Origin: JALYJG01 sp033763555
Lineage (GTDB): Bacteria; Pseudomonadota; Alphaproteobacteria; UBA9219
Length of the DNA: 40,829 nt
Reading direction: 5' to 3'
Assembly: GCA_033763555.1 (NCBI GenBank)
Contig: JANRKK010000003.1
Location: forward strand, 1-40,829
Below, in pieces: positions 25,181-32,986 of this stretch (position 1 is the stretch's first letter; every line of letters begins with the position of its first letter). The notes under the pieces are model-generated. The model saw nothing but the letters and a program-made list of their open reading frames with translations, was not told the origin of the DNA and did no database searches. Made by a program: the position numbers and the translations under genes.

Positions 25181-27508
25181 ATGATGCAGCCCGCTTTCCA
25201 GCTTCAAGGCATGAATGCAAGCCAGCCCAAGCGCATTATGTGGCTACTCAATCATACGACCTTAAGGAAATCCGAAATACCTCAGCTGGTGAAATTGGGA
25301 ATTACAGAAATCTTTACTCCCAAAAACTTCCCTTGTGATGAAAGCAACCTTTCTGCGGATGTTAGTTGGGAATTGGACAAAACCCTTTCAATCCCCGCGC
25401 ATGAGCTAGATATCCTCAATCAACAGAATTGGTACGATTCTCCTTCTCTGGAATCTTGGACCATCGCTAATAAATATTTTTCGTTCGTCATCATTGGGTT
25501 CTTCCCACTCCAAATCACGGCAGCCAGTAAATATTTTCAAGGCGCCGTGATCTTACGCGCCTTCGGACTGGGGAAAGGTTTTACTTATACGGATATTCTT
25601 TACAGCACTGTTGGCGTCAGTGGCGTTGAAAGACTCAAACGCATGGGCAAGCGTTTTTGGTTTGCAGCGGCTTATCCCCATCTTAAAAACATTGAAGGTG
25701 ATTTCCTTAAAGAGCGGGAATGCTATTTGCCGCTCGGCATGCACATCAAACGGGATGTCAGCCAACCATGGACGGGCGATGACCCAAGAATTTTCTTTGT
25801 ATGCCCGCGCATAAAAACTTCGCCTTATTACGAAAGAGTTTACAACAAATTCCGAAAAGATTTCTCCGGATTCCCGCATGTCGTTGGCGGCGCACAGCCG
25901 CTGCCTGTAACAGACCCGAATGTCCTGGGCTTTGTGTCCCGCGAAGCGCATGACAATAATATGCGCCGATTACGTTTGATGTTTTATCACAGCACGGAAC
26001 CCAACCATATTCATTATCATCCGTTTGAGGCCATTCAAGCGGGCATGCCGCTTCTATTCATGGCCGGAGGCATGCTGGATCTTCTGGGTGGCAAAAACCT
26101 CCCGGGACGCTGCCGTTCCATCCACGAAGCCCGAAAAAAAGCCAGGCTAATACTGAAGGGCAATAAACGGTTTACCGAAGCTGTTCGCAACAGCCAAACA
26201 CGCCTTTTGGGATCCGTCCGTGAGGAAAATCTGGGGCATTTCTGGGAAGTCGGCATGCAAAAGATTGCCGATCGTTTGAAGCCGCAAGCTAGACCACACC
26301 TTACAGCCGTTCTGAAACGTCCGCGCATCGCCGTTCTGCTTCCCGTTGAATATAGGGGCGGCACCTTACGCGCCGCCAAGCTTGTCGCCGAAGCCCTGCA
26401 TGTCGGCAGCCGCCAGTCTAGCGAAGATGCCGATATTGTTTTCGCTCATCTGGATAATCCCAAACTATACAACGACAAGGATTTTGAAGATCTGCCTCAG
26501 GATATTCAGCAACGCTCCTTTAACTGGCGCGTTTACGATACGGCCATGGCAAAGCGGACCCTACGCTATGCGCGGCATACATGGACGCCCGTTGAAGATA
26601 CCTCCTATTATGTTCCCGATGACGGCATAAAGCAGTTTTACGACTGCGATTTATGGGTTGTCATTTCAGATCGGCTATCCATTCCCCTACTCCCCCTCCG
26701 TCCTTATATGGCAGTTATTTATGACTACCTGCAAAGATATGAAAACTTTCTGCCACCCGGCAACGATCAGCCCTACATCAACGCCGCGCACGCTGCACAG
26801 CGTGTTCTAGTGACAACTAAGTTTACGCAACAAGACGCCATCCAATATGCGGGATTGAGCCTGGATAAAGTAAAACTTGTGCCTATGCTGGCGCCAAAAT
26901 TCCAAAATACGGCTTTAAAACCATCTGGCGCGCCATCCCCGGCTTATTTTCTCTGGACAACAAATGCTTCCGTTCACAAAAATCATTTCAATGCCGCCTT
27001 AGCATTGGACGAATATTACAAAAGACTCAATGGGCAACTTCAATGCTATGTTACTGGAGTTGATACCCATGGGCTATTACAGCTAGGCACCTCACATCTT
27101 CAACCAATGGCACAACTTGTGGACTCCAACCCCTCTCTTAAAAAACAGATACATTGGCTCGGCGATCTGCCCGACCAAAATTACCAAACTATTTTGCAGA
27201 ATGCTGCTTTCCTCTGGCACCCTGCCCGGATCGATAATGGGACGTTCAGTGTGATCGAAGCTGCCCGTATGGGCGTGCCCTCTGTTTCCAGCGATTACCC
27301 GGCCATGCGGGAGATCGATACGAATTTTGGTCTTAATTTATGCTGGGCTAATTTCGATGATCCCAAGGACATGGCGCGCCAGCTAAAATGGATGGAAGAA
27401 AATTTACTTGAAGCGCGAAAGAACCTGCCTTCAGCACAGGCATGGGAAACCACAAGCATGGAACGGCAAGCTCAAACCTACTGGAAAGCGGTGCGCGAAT
27501 GCCTGTAA
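25181..27508 (+). CDS. large glycosyltransferase, apparently two GT-B units
   Basis: The protein has 775 residues. The C-terminal half (about 390-775) has GT4-like features, including FLWTTNASVHKNHFNAALAL (nucleotide-binding region) and RIDNGTFSVIEAARMGVPS (the E-x7-E type motif). The N-terminal half has a second, more distant glycosyltransferase-like ending, HYHPFEAIQAGMPLLFMAG, preceded by an unfamiliar N-terminal domain. This suggests a tandem enzyme that could add two sugars in turn. No membrane segment or signal peptide is visible. It lies 125 bases after wzt, the longest gap of the operon, in AT-rich sequence where I see no convincing promoter or terminator. The next gene overlaps it by ten bases. 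Confidence 0.78.
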   Translation: MMQPAFQLQGMNASQPKRIMWLLNHTTLRKSEIPQLVKLGITEIFTPKNFPCDESNLSADVSWELDKTLSIPAHELDILNQQNWYDSPSLESWTIANKYFSFVIIGFFPLQITAASKYFQGAVILRAFGLGKGFTYTDILYSTVGVSGVERLKRMGKRFWFAAAYPHLKNIEGDFLKERECYLPLGMHIKRDVSQPWTGDDPRIFFVCPRIKTSPYYERVYNKFRKDFSGFPHVVGGAQPLPVTDPNVLGFVSREAHDNNMRRLRLMFYHSTEPNHIHYHPFEAIQAGMPLLFMAGGMLDLLGGKNLPGRCRSIHEARKKARLILKGNKRFTEAVRNSQTRLLGSVREENLGHFWEVGMQKIADRLKPQARPHLTAVLKRPRIAVLLPVEYRGGTLRAAKLVAEALHVGSRQSSEDADIVFAHLDNPKLYNDKDFEDLPQDIQQRSFNWRVYDTAMAKRTLRYARHTWTPVEDTSYYVPDDGIKQFYDCDLWVVISDRLSIPLLPLRPYMAVIYDYLQRYENFLPPGNDQPYINAAHAAQRVLVTTKFTQQDAIQYAGLSLDKVKLVPMLAPKFQNTALKPSGAPSPAYFLWTTNASVHKNHFNAALALDEYYKRLNGQLQCYVTGVDTHGLLQLGTSHLQPMAQLVDSNPSLKKQIHWLGDLPDQNYQTILQNAAFLWHPARIDNGTFSVIEAARMGVPSVSSDYPAMREIDTNFGLNLCWANFDDPKDMARQLKWMEENLLEARKNLPSAQAWETTSMERQAQTYWKAVRECL

Positions 27509-29238
27509 CCCGGTACGGAATTTTTGTTGCTTTCTTTCCGAAAGTTGATTTGCAAACCGAAGGTCTCGGTCGGCATCTCGGTGCTTTTCTAAAAAGCGCA
27601 GGCACGAGAAAAGATGTCGAATTTATTATCGCCTGCCCAAGCTGGACAAAAAAATCCATCATGGCTCTTTGCGAAAGCGAAGGCATAAATCCCAATCATT
27701 TTGAGATCATTACGCCCAGCAGCGTAAGCCCTATTCTTCTGGGATTGTATGAGGCTTATCGCGCCTCACAACAATATGGTCGCGCTTTTCTTCGACGCCT
27801 CCTCGACTCCTCACGAAAGGCTAAACCTCGCGCAAACCGAATTCGTCGTCATATAGCCTGGCTTGAAAAGCATTTAACTGGTACCCGCAATCCGATCGTT
27901 TTTCTGTTGCTTGCTGCCTATGCCTTGCCTCTCTGCATCCTCGCTCTGCCCTTTATAATTTTGGCCGTCGGCATTAAGGCTGCGTGGTCTTTACGGCGCA
28001 TTCTGGCTTCGTCTCATCCTCTCAACCTGTATGTCCGTATTCGCAATCGCTTGAGCAGAAGTCGGTATCTAGCGTTCACTCGTCGTATTATTGGACCTGT
28101 CCTTCACAACACTTCATTTAACCCCAAAGCATTTATGGCTCATCTTTTCAATTCCATGGAAGAGCAGGAAATCCAGCGCCTTGTGAAAAAGATCAACACA
28201 AAAACGAACATTCAGGCGTGGTACACACCAGCCGCGTTCTGGCCACAGTTTAACGATATTTCCGCGCCGGGCCTTATGTGCGTTCCGGACATCGTCATGA
28301 CAGAGTTTCCAACCGCCTTTGCTCAAAAAGGTAGCGAAGGACTGTTGCACAATTTTATGGCAACCGAAAAAGCCATCCGTGGCAGCAAGCATATCGTCAC
28401 ATACAGCGAAACGACAAAATGGGAAGCACTTGTTGATCAGTACAGCATAAATCCTGACATCATACATGTTATCCATCATGCGCCGCATAATCTGAGCAGC
28501 CCGCTATCAACCAGCAATGCCGTCTCGGCAAATACATCGACAGATCACAGCAATATCCTTCTTAAAACGGCGCTCAGAAAATCGACAAATCCGCTGCACC
28601 TCATCAATTACGCCAACTCAAACTTGCGTTTCATTTTTTACGCCAGCCAGATCCGACCGAGCAAAAACATCCTTACCCTTTTGCGAGCTTATGAATATTT
28701 GCTTCGCAAACGCTATGTGGGACACAAACTCATTCTGACAGGTGATCCTGACAGAACGCCTGAAGTCGAATCCTTTATCCACAGCAACAATTTACATAAT
28801 GACGTGCTGTGCCTGCACGGCCTGACAACGCCCGAACTTGCGGCATGCTACCGCCTTGCGGAGCTTGCGGTTAACCCAACGCTGAGCGAAGGTGGCTTTC
28901 CCTTTACCTTCAGCGAAGCTTTGTCCGTTGGCACGCCCGTCGTTATGTCCCGAATTCCTGTAACAGAAGAAACCATCACGGAACCGCAACTTCAGGGCAT
29001 GATGTTGTTTAACCCTTATGACTGGAAGAACGTTGCGCAGAAAATTGAATGGGCCCTGCAGAACCGTGAGGCGCTGCTGCAAAAACAAATGCCGCTCTAC
29101 AAGAAACTCAAGGAACGCACATGGGATGATGTAGTCAGTGAACATATCCATATCCTGGAACGCATATCGACCCCTGAAAGGGCACAAACCCCAGACACAT
29201 CCGAAACCATTCTGTTGGAACGGCGGCGGGCCGTATGA
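27499..29238 (+). CDS. glycosyltransferase (GT4 type) with internal hydrophobic segment
   Basis: The protein has 579 residues from ATG 27499 (MPVTRYGIFVAFFP), which lies ten bases inside the preceding gene; an in-frame codon at 27442 would add residues read wholly within that gene. The C-terminal catalytic region carries FYASQIRPSKNILTLLRAYEYL and the E-x7-E motif in LSEGGFPFTFSEALSVGTP. An unusual feature is a strongly hydrophobic stretch at about residues 132-165 (PIVFLLLAAYALPLCILALP onward), long enough for a membrane hairpin, between basic helices. It may tether the enzyme to the inner membrane near Wzm/Wzt. Donor is probably GDP-perosamine or GDP-mannose by context; this is inference. 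Confidence 0.82.
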   Translation: MPVTRYGIFVAFFPKVDLQTEGLGRHLGAFLKSAGTRKDVEFIIACPSWTKKSIMALCESEGINPNHFEIITPSSVSPILLGLYEAYRASQQYGRAFLRRLLDSSRKAKPRANRIRRHIAWLEKHLTGTRNPIVFLLLAAYALPLCILALPFIILAVGIKAAWSLRRILASSHPLNLYVRIRNRLSRSRYLAFTRRIIGPVLHNTSFNPKAFMAHLFNSMEEQEIQRLVKKINTKTNIQAWYTPAAFWPQFNDISAPGLMCVPDIVMTEFPTAFAQKGSEGLLHNFMATEKAIRGSKHIVTYSETTKWEALVDQYSINPDIIHVIHHAPHNLSSPLSTSNAVSANTSTDHSNILLKTALRKSTNPLHLINYANSNLRFIFYASQIRPSKNILTLLRAYEYLLRKRYVGHKLILTGDPDRTPEVESFIHSNNLHNDVLCLHGLTTPELAACYRLAELAVNPTLSEGGFPFTFSEALSVGTPVVMSRIPVTEETITEPQLQGMMLFNPYDWKNVAQKIEWALQNREALLQKQMPLYKKLKERTWDDVVSEHIHILERISTPERAQTPDTSETILLERRRAV

Positions 29239-29897
29239 AAAAGCTCGCTATATATGGTGCAGCCGGATTTGGACGCGGCATAGCGCCCTTGGCGCGGGAA
29301 ATGATCGCCAGAATGGGCAATGCCTCACCAGATGCTCTGGTTTTTGTCTCAGACATGCCAGAAATCATCGGAACAACCGTCAACGGCCTGTCTGTCATTT
29401 CATATGAAGAACTGCGCAGGGAAAAAGACCGTCAGGTCGTCGTCGCTCTGGCTGACCATCAAACGCGGCGCGAAATCGTTGCACGCTGCGAGAAGGATGC
29501 TTTAAAGTTCTTTTCCCTGGTTGCAACATCACATCGAACATTGGACGATGTCACCGTCGGCGAAGGCGCCATCATCTGCGACAACACTTTGTTTACCTCA
29601 AACATTAAAATTGGCAGGCATTTCCAGTGCAATATTTACTCCTACGTCGAACATGATTGCATTATCGGTGATTTTGTTACGTTCGCGCCCAGAGTTAACT
29701 GCAATGGGCGCATTGTTATTGAAGATGACGTTTATGTCGGTGCTGGCGCTGTGCTGAAACAGGGATCGACAACAAAACCTTTGGTTATCGGAAAAGGTGC
29801 CGTTATCGGCATGGGAGCGGTGGTCACAAAAGATGTGGAACCCGGCGCAACCGTGGTAGGAAATCCGGCCCGCAGGCTGGAACGCGGCGCCGCCTGA
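29235..29897 (+). CDS. sugar O/N-acyltransferase, NeuD/PglD/PerB type (probable GDP-perosamine N-acetyltransferase)
   Basis: The protein has 220 residues: an N-terminal Rossmann-like sugar-nucleotide domain starting LAIYGAAGFGRGIAP and a C-terminal left-handed beta-helix of hexapeptide repeats (about 100-215) ending VVTKDVEPGATVVGNPARRL. The likely catalytic base is His140 in YSYVEHDCIIGDFV. With gmd and a perosamine synthase in the locus, the best inferred reaction is acetyl-CoA-dependent N-acetylation of GDP-perosamine, as in Caulobacter PerB. The start overlaps the preceding stop (ATGA). Last gene of the operon; tRNA-Phe follows on the other strand. Confidence 0.88.
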   Translation: MKKLAIYGAAGFGRGIAPLAREMIARMGNASPDALVFVSDMPEIIGTTVNGLSVISYEELRREKDRQVVVALADHQTRREIVARCEKDALKFFSLVATSHRTLDDVTVGEGAIICDNTLFTSNIKIGRHFQCNIYSYVEHDCIIGDFVTFAPRVNCNGRIVIEDDVYVGAGAVLKQGSTTKPLVIGKGAVIGMGAVVTKDVEPGATVVGNPARRLERGAA

Positions 29898-29904
29898 GGC
29901 AAAA

Positions 29905-29980
29905 TGGTGCCCAGGGACGGAATTGAACCGCCGACACGGTGATTTTCAGTCACCTGCTCTACCAACTGAGCTACCTGGGC
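29905..29980 (-). tRNA. tRNA-Phe (anticodon GAA)
   Basis: Minus-strand cloverleaf: acceptor GCCCAGG (29980-29974) pairs with CCTGGGC, the D-arm contains GCTC/GAGC, the anticodon stem GGTGA/TCACC encloses the loop CTGAAAA with anticodon GAA, the T-arm contains GGCGG-TTCAATT-CCGTC, the discriminator is A and the CCA end is encoded. Its 3' end faces the glycan locus. Confidence 0.95.
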
Positions 29981-30093
29981 TCCGATCCGAACCCAGGTTC
30001 TGACACCGGGATGGCTGGAAAAGACACGCTTATAAGCAGGGAAACCCCTCTTGTCCACCCTTGGGCGCAGGTGGCTCATGGCAGCATCCAGGC

Positions 30094-30141
30094 AAGAAAA
30101 AAGCCGAAGCTGAGGAGGCCTTGGCCGTCCTGCTTCGGCTT
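30094..30141 (-). terminator. Strong intrinsic terminator after the DUF465 gene
   Basis: AAGCCGAAGC (30101-30110) and GCTTCGGCTT (30132-30141) form a perfect 10-bp stem; within the 21-base interior AGGAGGCC and GGCC..TCCT extend the hairpin. On the minus strand it is followed by a run of T ending TTTTCTT (plus 30094-30100 AAGAAAA). It sits ten bases past the DUF465 stop. Confidence 0.85.
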
Positions 30142-30150
30142 TCTGGCGGG

Positions 30151-30333
30151 CTAGGCAGCTTCGCGCTGCATACCCGTCAAACGGCTAATCTCATCTTTCA
30201 TACTCAATTTTTCGCTCTTCAACCTGTGCAGCCGGACCGTGTCCGGAGCCGGGCGAGCCGTTTCTGCAAGAATCATCAAATCAATTTCCGCATGACGTTT
30301 TTTTAGAGTCTCAACTCTCTGCGCCAGCGCCAT
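30151..30333 (-). CDS. DUF465 (YdcH-family) small protein
   Basis: A 60-residue protein starting at ATG 30333 with GGAGG five bases upstream; the longer in-frame reading from 30531 runs through non-coding sequence. MALAQRVETLKKRHAEIDLM followed by a basic, helical remainder (LHRLKSEKLSMKDEISRLTG) is the DUF465/YdcH pattern: a short helical hairpin of unknown function, common in proteobacteria and often encoded alone. It has its own promoter and terminator here, so it is a monocistronic unit. Confidence 0.88.
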   Translation of the reverse strand: MALAQRVETLKKRHAEIDLMILAETARPAPDTVRLHRLKSEKLSMKDEISRLTGMQREAA

Positions 30334-30379
30334 AGCCGCCTCCTTCCAATGTGGGTTGGGATTGCTAAGTGATGTGTTG

Positions 30380-30385
30380 AGTATA
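30380..30385 (-). promoter_or_regulatory. Extended -10 promoter of the DUF465 gene
   Basis: On the minus strand TGATATACT provides an extended -10 (TGn before TATACT, plus 30380-30385). No good -35 box is seen 17 bases upstream. The transcript would start about 40 bases before the DUF465 ATG. Confidence 0.4.
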
Positions 30386-30522
30386 TCACAACGCGCGGCT
30401 ATTTGGCGGGATAAGATTGTCAGAAAATTACTTCGATTGTGGGGATATACCTGTTTACAGCCTGTATTTTTTGAGTTTTTAGAAGGGCTTGGTAAAGACG
30501 CTTTAACTAAAACAGAAAATAT

Positions 30523-30541
30523 CCTGCGCATCTTTCGCAGG
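30523..30541 (-). terminator. Second hairpin downstream of the HAMP gene
   Basis: CCTGCG (30523-30528) and CGCAGG (30536-30541) form a 6-bp stem with a 7-base loop. On the minus strand it is followed by ATATTTTCTGTTTT, a loose T-rich stretch, so it may back up the hairpin at 30567-30588. Confidence 0.4.
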
Positions 30542-30566
30542 AACCAGCAAATTCCCTGTATTCATG

Positions 30567-30588
30567 AAAAACGCAGTTTTCTGTCGCG
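30567..30588 (-). terminator. Hairpin with T-run after the HAMP/coiled-coil gene
   Basis: On the minus strand GCG(A)CAG-AAAA-CTGCG(T) forms a short stem with a one-base bulge, followed by TTTTT, only a few bases past the stop codon of the 30592-32250 gene. A modest intrinsic terminator. Confidence 0.4.
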
Positions 30589-30591
30589 ATT

Positions 30592-32250
30592 TTATATTTT
30601 TGAAACCCGCATATTTTCGCGGTGATTGCCGATTTCGGACTTCAGCTGCTGCATATGCTCGTCCAGCAAACTGAGTGTTGCCACCAGTTCCGAAAGAATT
30701 TGTGCCTGCTGTTCCATCTGCTGCTGCGTCTCGGGCGAAAGCGCTGGCTCGACGGCGGTGGGCTTATCACCCAACTGATTAAAACGGGCATCCAGACGGT
30801 CGATTTGCCGGGTGATGGTTTCTTCCAGCTTGCCGCGACTGGCCTCGATCTGCGCTGCCATCTGGTACCACTGGTCACGCATCTGGTCATTAAACGTAAC
30901 AGGAACCGCCGCGGTTGCCTGCGAAGACGCCGGGCCGCTGGCAAACTGTTCGCGCATCTGCGTCATTTGCGAAACGATGGTTTCAAAGCCCAGTTTGATT
31001 TCCGACATCAGCCCAGCAACGGCAATCGGCTCCATCTCCAGACCCGATGCAGATGAATCAGAAGATTTTTCAACCGACGTCAGACTGCTAATCCGTTCTT
31101 CCAGATTTCTCTGCGCCGCCTCCAGCGCTGCGGCGACCGCTTCCAGCCGCGATGTATCGACGGGTACGGCCGCAGGAGCCACCGCAGGTGCAGCCGCCGG
31201 GTTCAGGGAATTAATGGCTTCATTCAGGCGGCTTTGAGTTTTCTCACTTGTTTCCGCCAGAACCTTGCCGCTGGCCTGCAGCAGATTGATGGCGCCAAAC
31301 AGACGCTCACCAACATCATCGCCCGCCACCGATAATTTCTTGATGGCTTCCTGGCTTTGATCGGCGCTGGCGCGGAGGCTTTTCTCGGCCAGCGTCAGGG
31401 ACTGCAGAACCTGCGCCACCTGCTTGCCTGTAATCTGGGTGATTTCGGCCATGCCCTGCGCACGGTCTTGCAGGAAAGGCAGGATGCGGTTCAATTGATC
31501 TGCCGCATGCTCCTGCGCGTTCTTCAGGCTCTGCGCCGAAGTCAGCGTGCTTTGCAGCGCCTGCTTGACGCGCTGATCGCCATCCAATCCACGCTTTTCG
31601 ATTGTGCTGAGCACGGCTTCGACGCGCGAAGAAATCAGGGCAATGGCTTCCTGCTGCTTCATCACCGCATCCGTGAGGCCCGTGGCCTGTTCGCGGATAT
31701 GCTCGGAATCCCGGCTGATGACGCGCATCATCGCCTCGAACAGCGATCGGGTATTGCCCTCAAAACGGATACGCACAGGCCCCTGATCACTGAGCAGCGA
31801 CATATCGGGCAGCTGGGTAAAATGATAACGTGCGCGGTCAACAGCGCGCGCCAGCTCGCCGATCATATCCTGCCGCTCCATGCCCCAGATGGAGGAACGC
31901 AGATCACCGCGCGCCATATTGGAAACGCTTTGCGCCAGAGCGCGCATGGGCGCGGATTGACGGGTACGAAGTGTCAGATACACCGCCGCCGCCATTGCCG
32001 CAGCGATAATCAGACTACTCCAACAGGCAACGGTCAGCAGCATGGCCCAGAATTGAATGTCATTTTGTGCAGCCAGATGCGTCGCCGACGATACCGCCGG
32101 GGCCGAGAGCACGGATTCCGCAACATCGATCTGATATTTCACATAACCCGCAAAGCCGATCAGCGTTACGCAGACGAAAACCACCAGACCGAGGATAAAT
32201 CCGGTCAGGCGGCTGACGGCGGGCGCGGAAGATGGCGGCTGAGTGGTCAT
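30592..32250 (-). CDS. two-helix membrane protein with HAMP-like region and long coiled coil
   Basis: The protein has 552 residues from ATG 32250 (MTTQPPSS); a TTG at 32295 is in frame but would fall close to the predicted transcription start. Membrane helices at about 15-37 and 68-94 flank a short periplasmic loop of only about 30 residues. A HAMP-like linker follows (MRALAQSVSNMARGDLRSSI), then a long, mostly helical cytoplasmic region rich in Gln, Glu, Ala and Ser with a Pro/Ala spacer (NPAAAPAVAPAAVPV). It resembles a chemoreceptor in layout, but I find no conserved receptor hairpin tip (the E..A.QTNLLALNAAIEAAR motif is missing). It may be a structural or signalling partner of the PilO/PilMN-like genes upstream; unproven. 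Confidence 0.7.
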   Translation of the reverse strand: MTTQPPSSAPAVSRLTGFILGLVVFVCVTLIGFAGYVKYQIDVAESVLSAPAVSSATHLAAQNDIQFWAMLLTVACWSSLIIAAAMAAAVYLTLRTRQSAPMRALAQSVSNMARGDLRSSIWGMERQDMIGELARAVDRARYHFTQLPDMSLLSDQGPVRIRFEGNTRSLFEAMMRVISRDSEHIREQATGLTDAVMKQQEAIALISSRVEAVLSTIEKRGLDGDQRVKQALQSTLTSAQSLKNAQEHAADQLNRILPFLQDRAQGMAEITQITGKQVAQVLQSLTLAEKSLRASADQSQEAIKKLSVAGDDVGERLFGAINLLQASGKVLAETSEKTQSRLNEAINSLNPAAAPAVAPAAVPVDTSRLEAVAAALEAAQRNLEERISSLTSVEKSSDSSASGLEMEPIAVAGLMSEIKLGFETIVSQMTQMREQFASGPASSQATAAVPVTFNDQMRDQWYQMAAQIEASRGKLEETITRQIDRLDARFNQLGDKPTAVEPALSPETQQQMEQQAQILSELVATLSLLDEHMQQLKSEIGNHRENMRVSKI

Positions 32251-32292
32251 GAGGCCGTTCAGGAAAGAACGCGGGGAAAGCCCACCATATGA

Positions 32293-32320
32293 CAAATATG
32301 GTAAAAAGCAAATATCCCAA
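32293..32320 (-). promoter_or_regulatory. Possible promoter before the HAMP/coiled-coil gene
   Basis: Minus-strand TTGGGA (32320-32315) and TATTTG (32298-32293) are 16 bases apart within the 136-base gap after the PilO-like gene. Weak matches; supports the start at 32250. Confidence 0.25.
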
Positions 32321-32386
32321 TGAGATAGACTGAGTCGTTGATAAAAAAGATAAGGAGATTCAGGGGTTATTGCTGCTCAAACCGCT

Positions 32387-32986
32387 TTAGCGGCCTGCCG
32401 CCATCTCCTTCGTCACGCCGTTGGACAGCCATTCCAGGGTTGCCGTCAGGCGCAGATTGCTCGCCGACAAGGGCGCGGCATCATCCAGACGTTCCAGCAT
32501 GACCTGCTGCGGCCGAATGCGGCCCGGCAGGGTCTGACGTAATTGCTCCACAAAAACATAGGCACTGGTATCCAGCGGTGCTTCGGCAGACATTGTAATA
32601 GTACTTAGCGCCAGCTCCTGCGGCCCTGCCCCCGGTGCTGTCACCGTGACTTTCTGTTCGGGCGATAAGGTGTAGGTAAAACGGCTAAGCCGCGCAACGG
32701 CAGCCTGACGTTCCAACACCGCGGCCGCCCGCAAGCGGTCAATCGGCGCGAGGGCCTTTTCAAGCTCAGCTTCGTTCATTTCTCCGCTAAGAGCATTGGC
32801 TGTTTCCCGATCGCCGTCGATCTGGCGCACAATTTCTTCAGCGCGCATGCGCTCGGTCCTTACTTCCGACAAATAGCGGGAAGTTTTCTCACGCAAGACT
32901 TGCAGCAAAGGATTGCTTGCGGCCACCAGCAGCACGGCACAAGCCAAAACTGCCAACCAGAAACGGTGAGGATACAAAAACCTCAT
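32387..32986 (-). CDS. PilO/GspM-like inner-membrane protein
   Basis: The protein has 199 residues with a short cytoplasmic N-terminus (MRFLYPHRF), one membrane helix at about 10-27, a coiled-coil stretch (about 28-100) and a small alpha/beta C-terminal domain. This layout and the overlap of its start with the end of a PilMN/GspL-like gene (ATGA) point to the PilO/GspM group, which forms the inner-membrane alignment platform of type IV pili and type II secretion. No sequence motif is decisive; the call relies on architecture and neighbour. Confidence 0.55.
   Translation of the reverse strand: MRFLYPHRFWLAVLACAVLLVAASNPLLQVLREKTSRYLSEVRTERMRAEEIVRQIDGDRETANALSGEMNEAELEKALAPIDRLRAAAVLERQAAVARLSRFTYTLSPEQKVTVTAPGAGPQELALSTITMSAEAPLDTSAYVFVEQLRQTLPGRIRPQQVMLERLDDAAPLSASNLRLTATLEWLSNGVTKEMAAGR

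Noticed and set aside
17676..29905. Glycan locus as an integrative island inserted at tRNA-Phe
   Set aside because: The tRNA 3' end faces the locus, but I see no integrase and no copy of the tRNA 3' end near the secD boundary.
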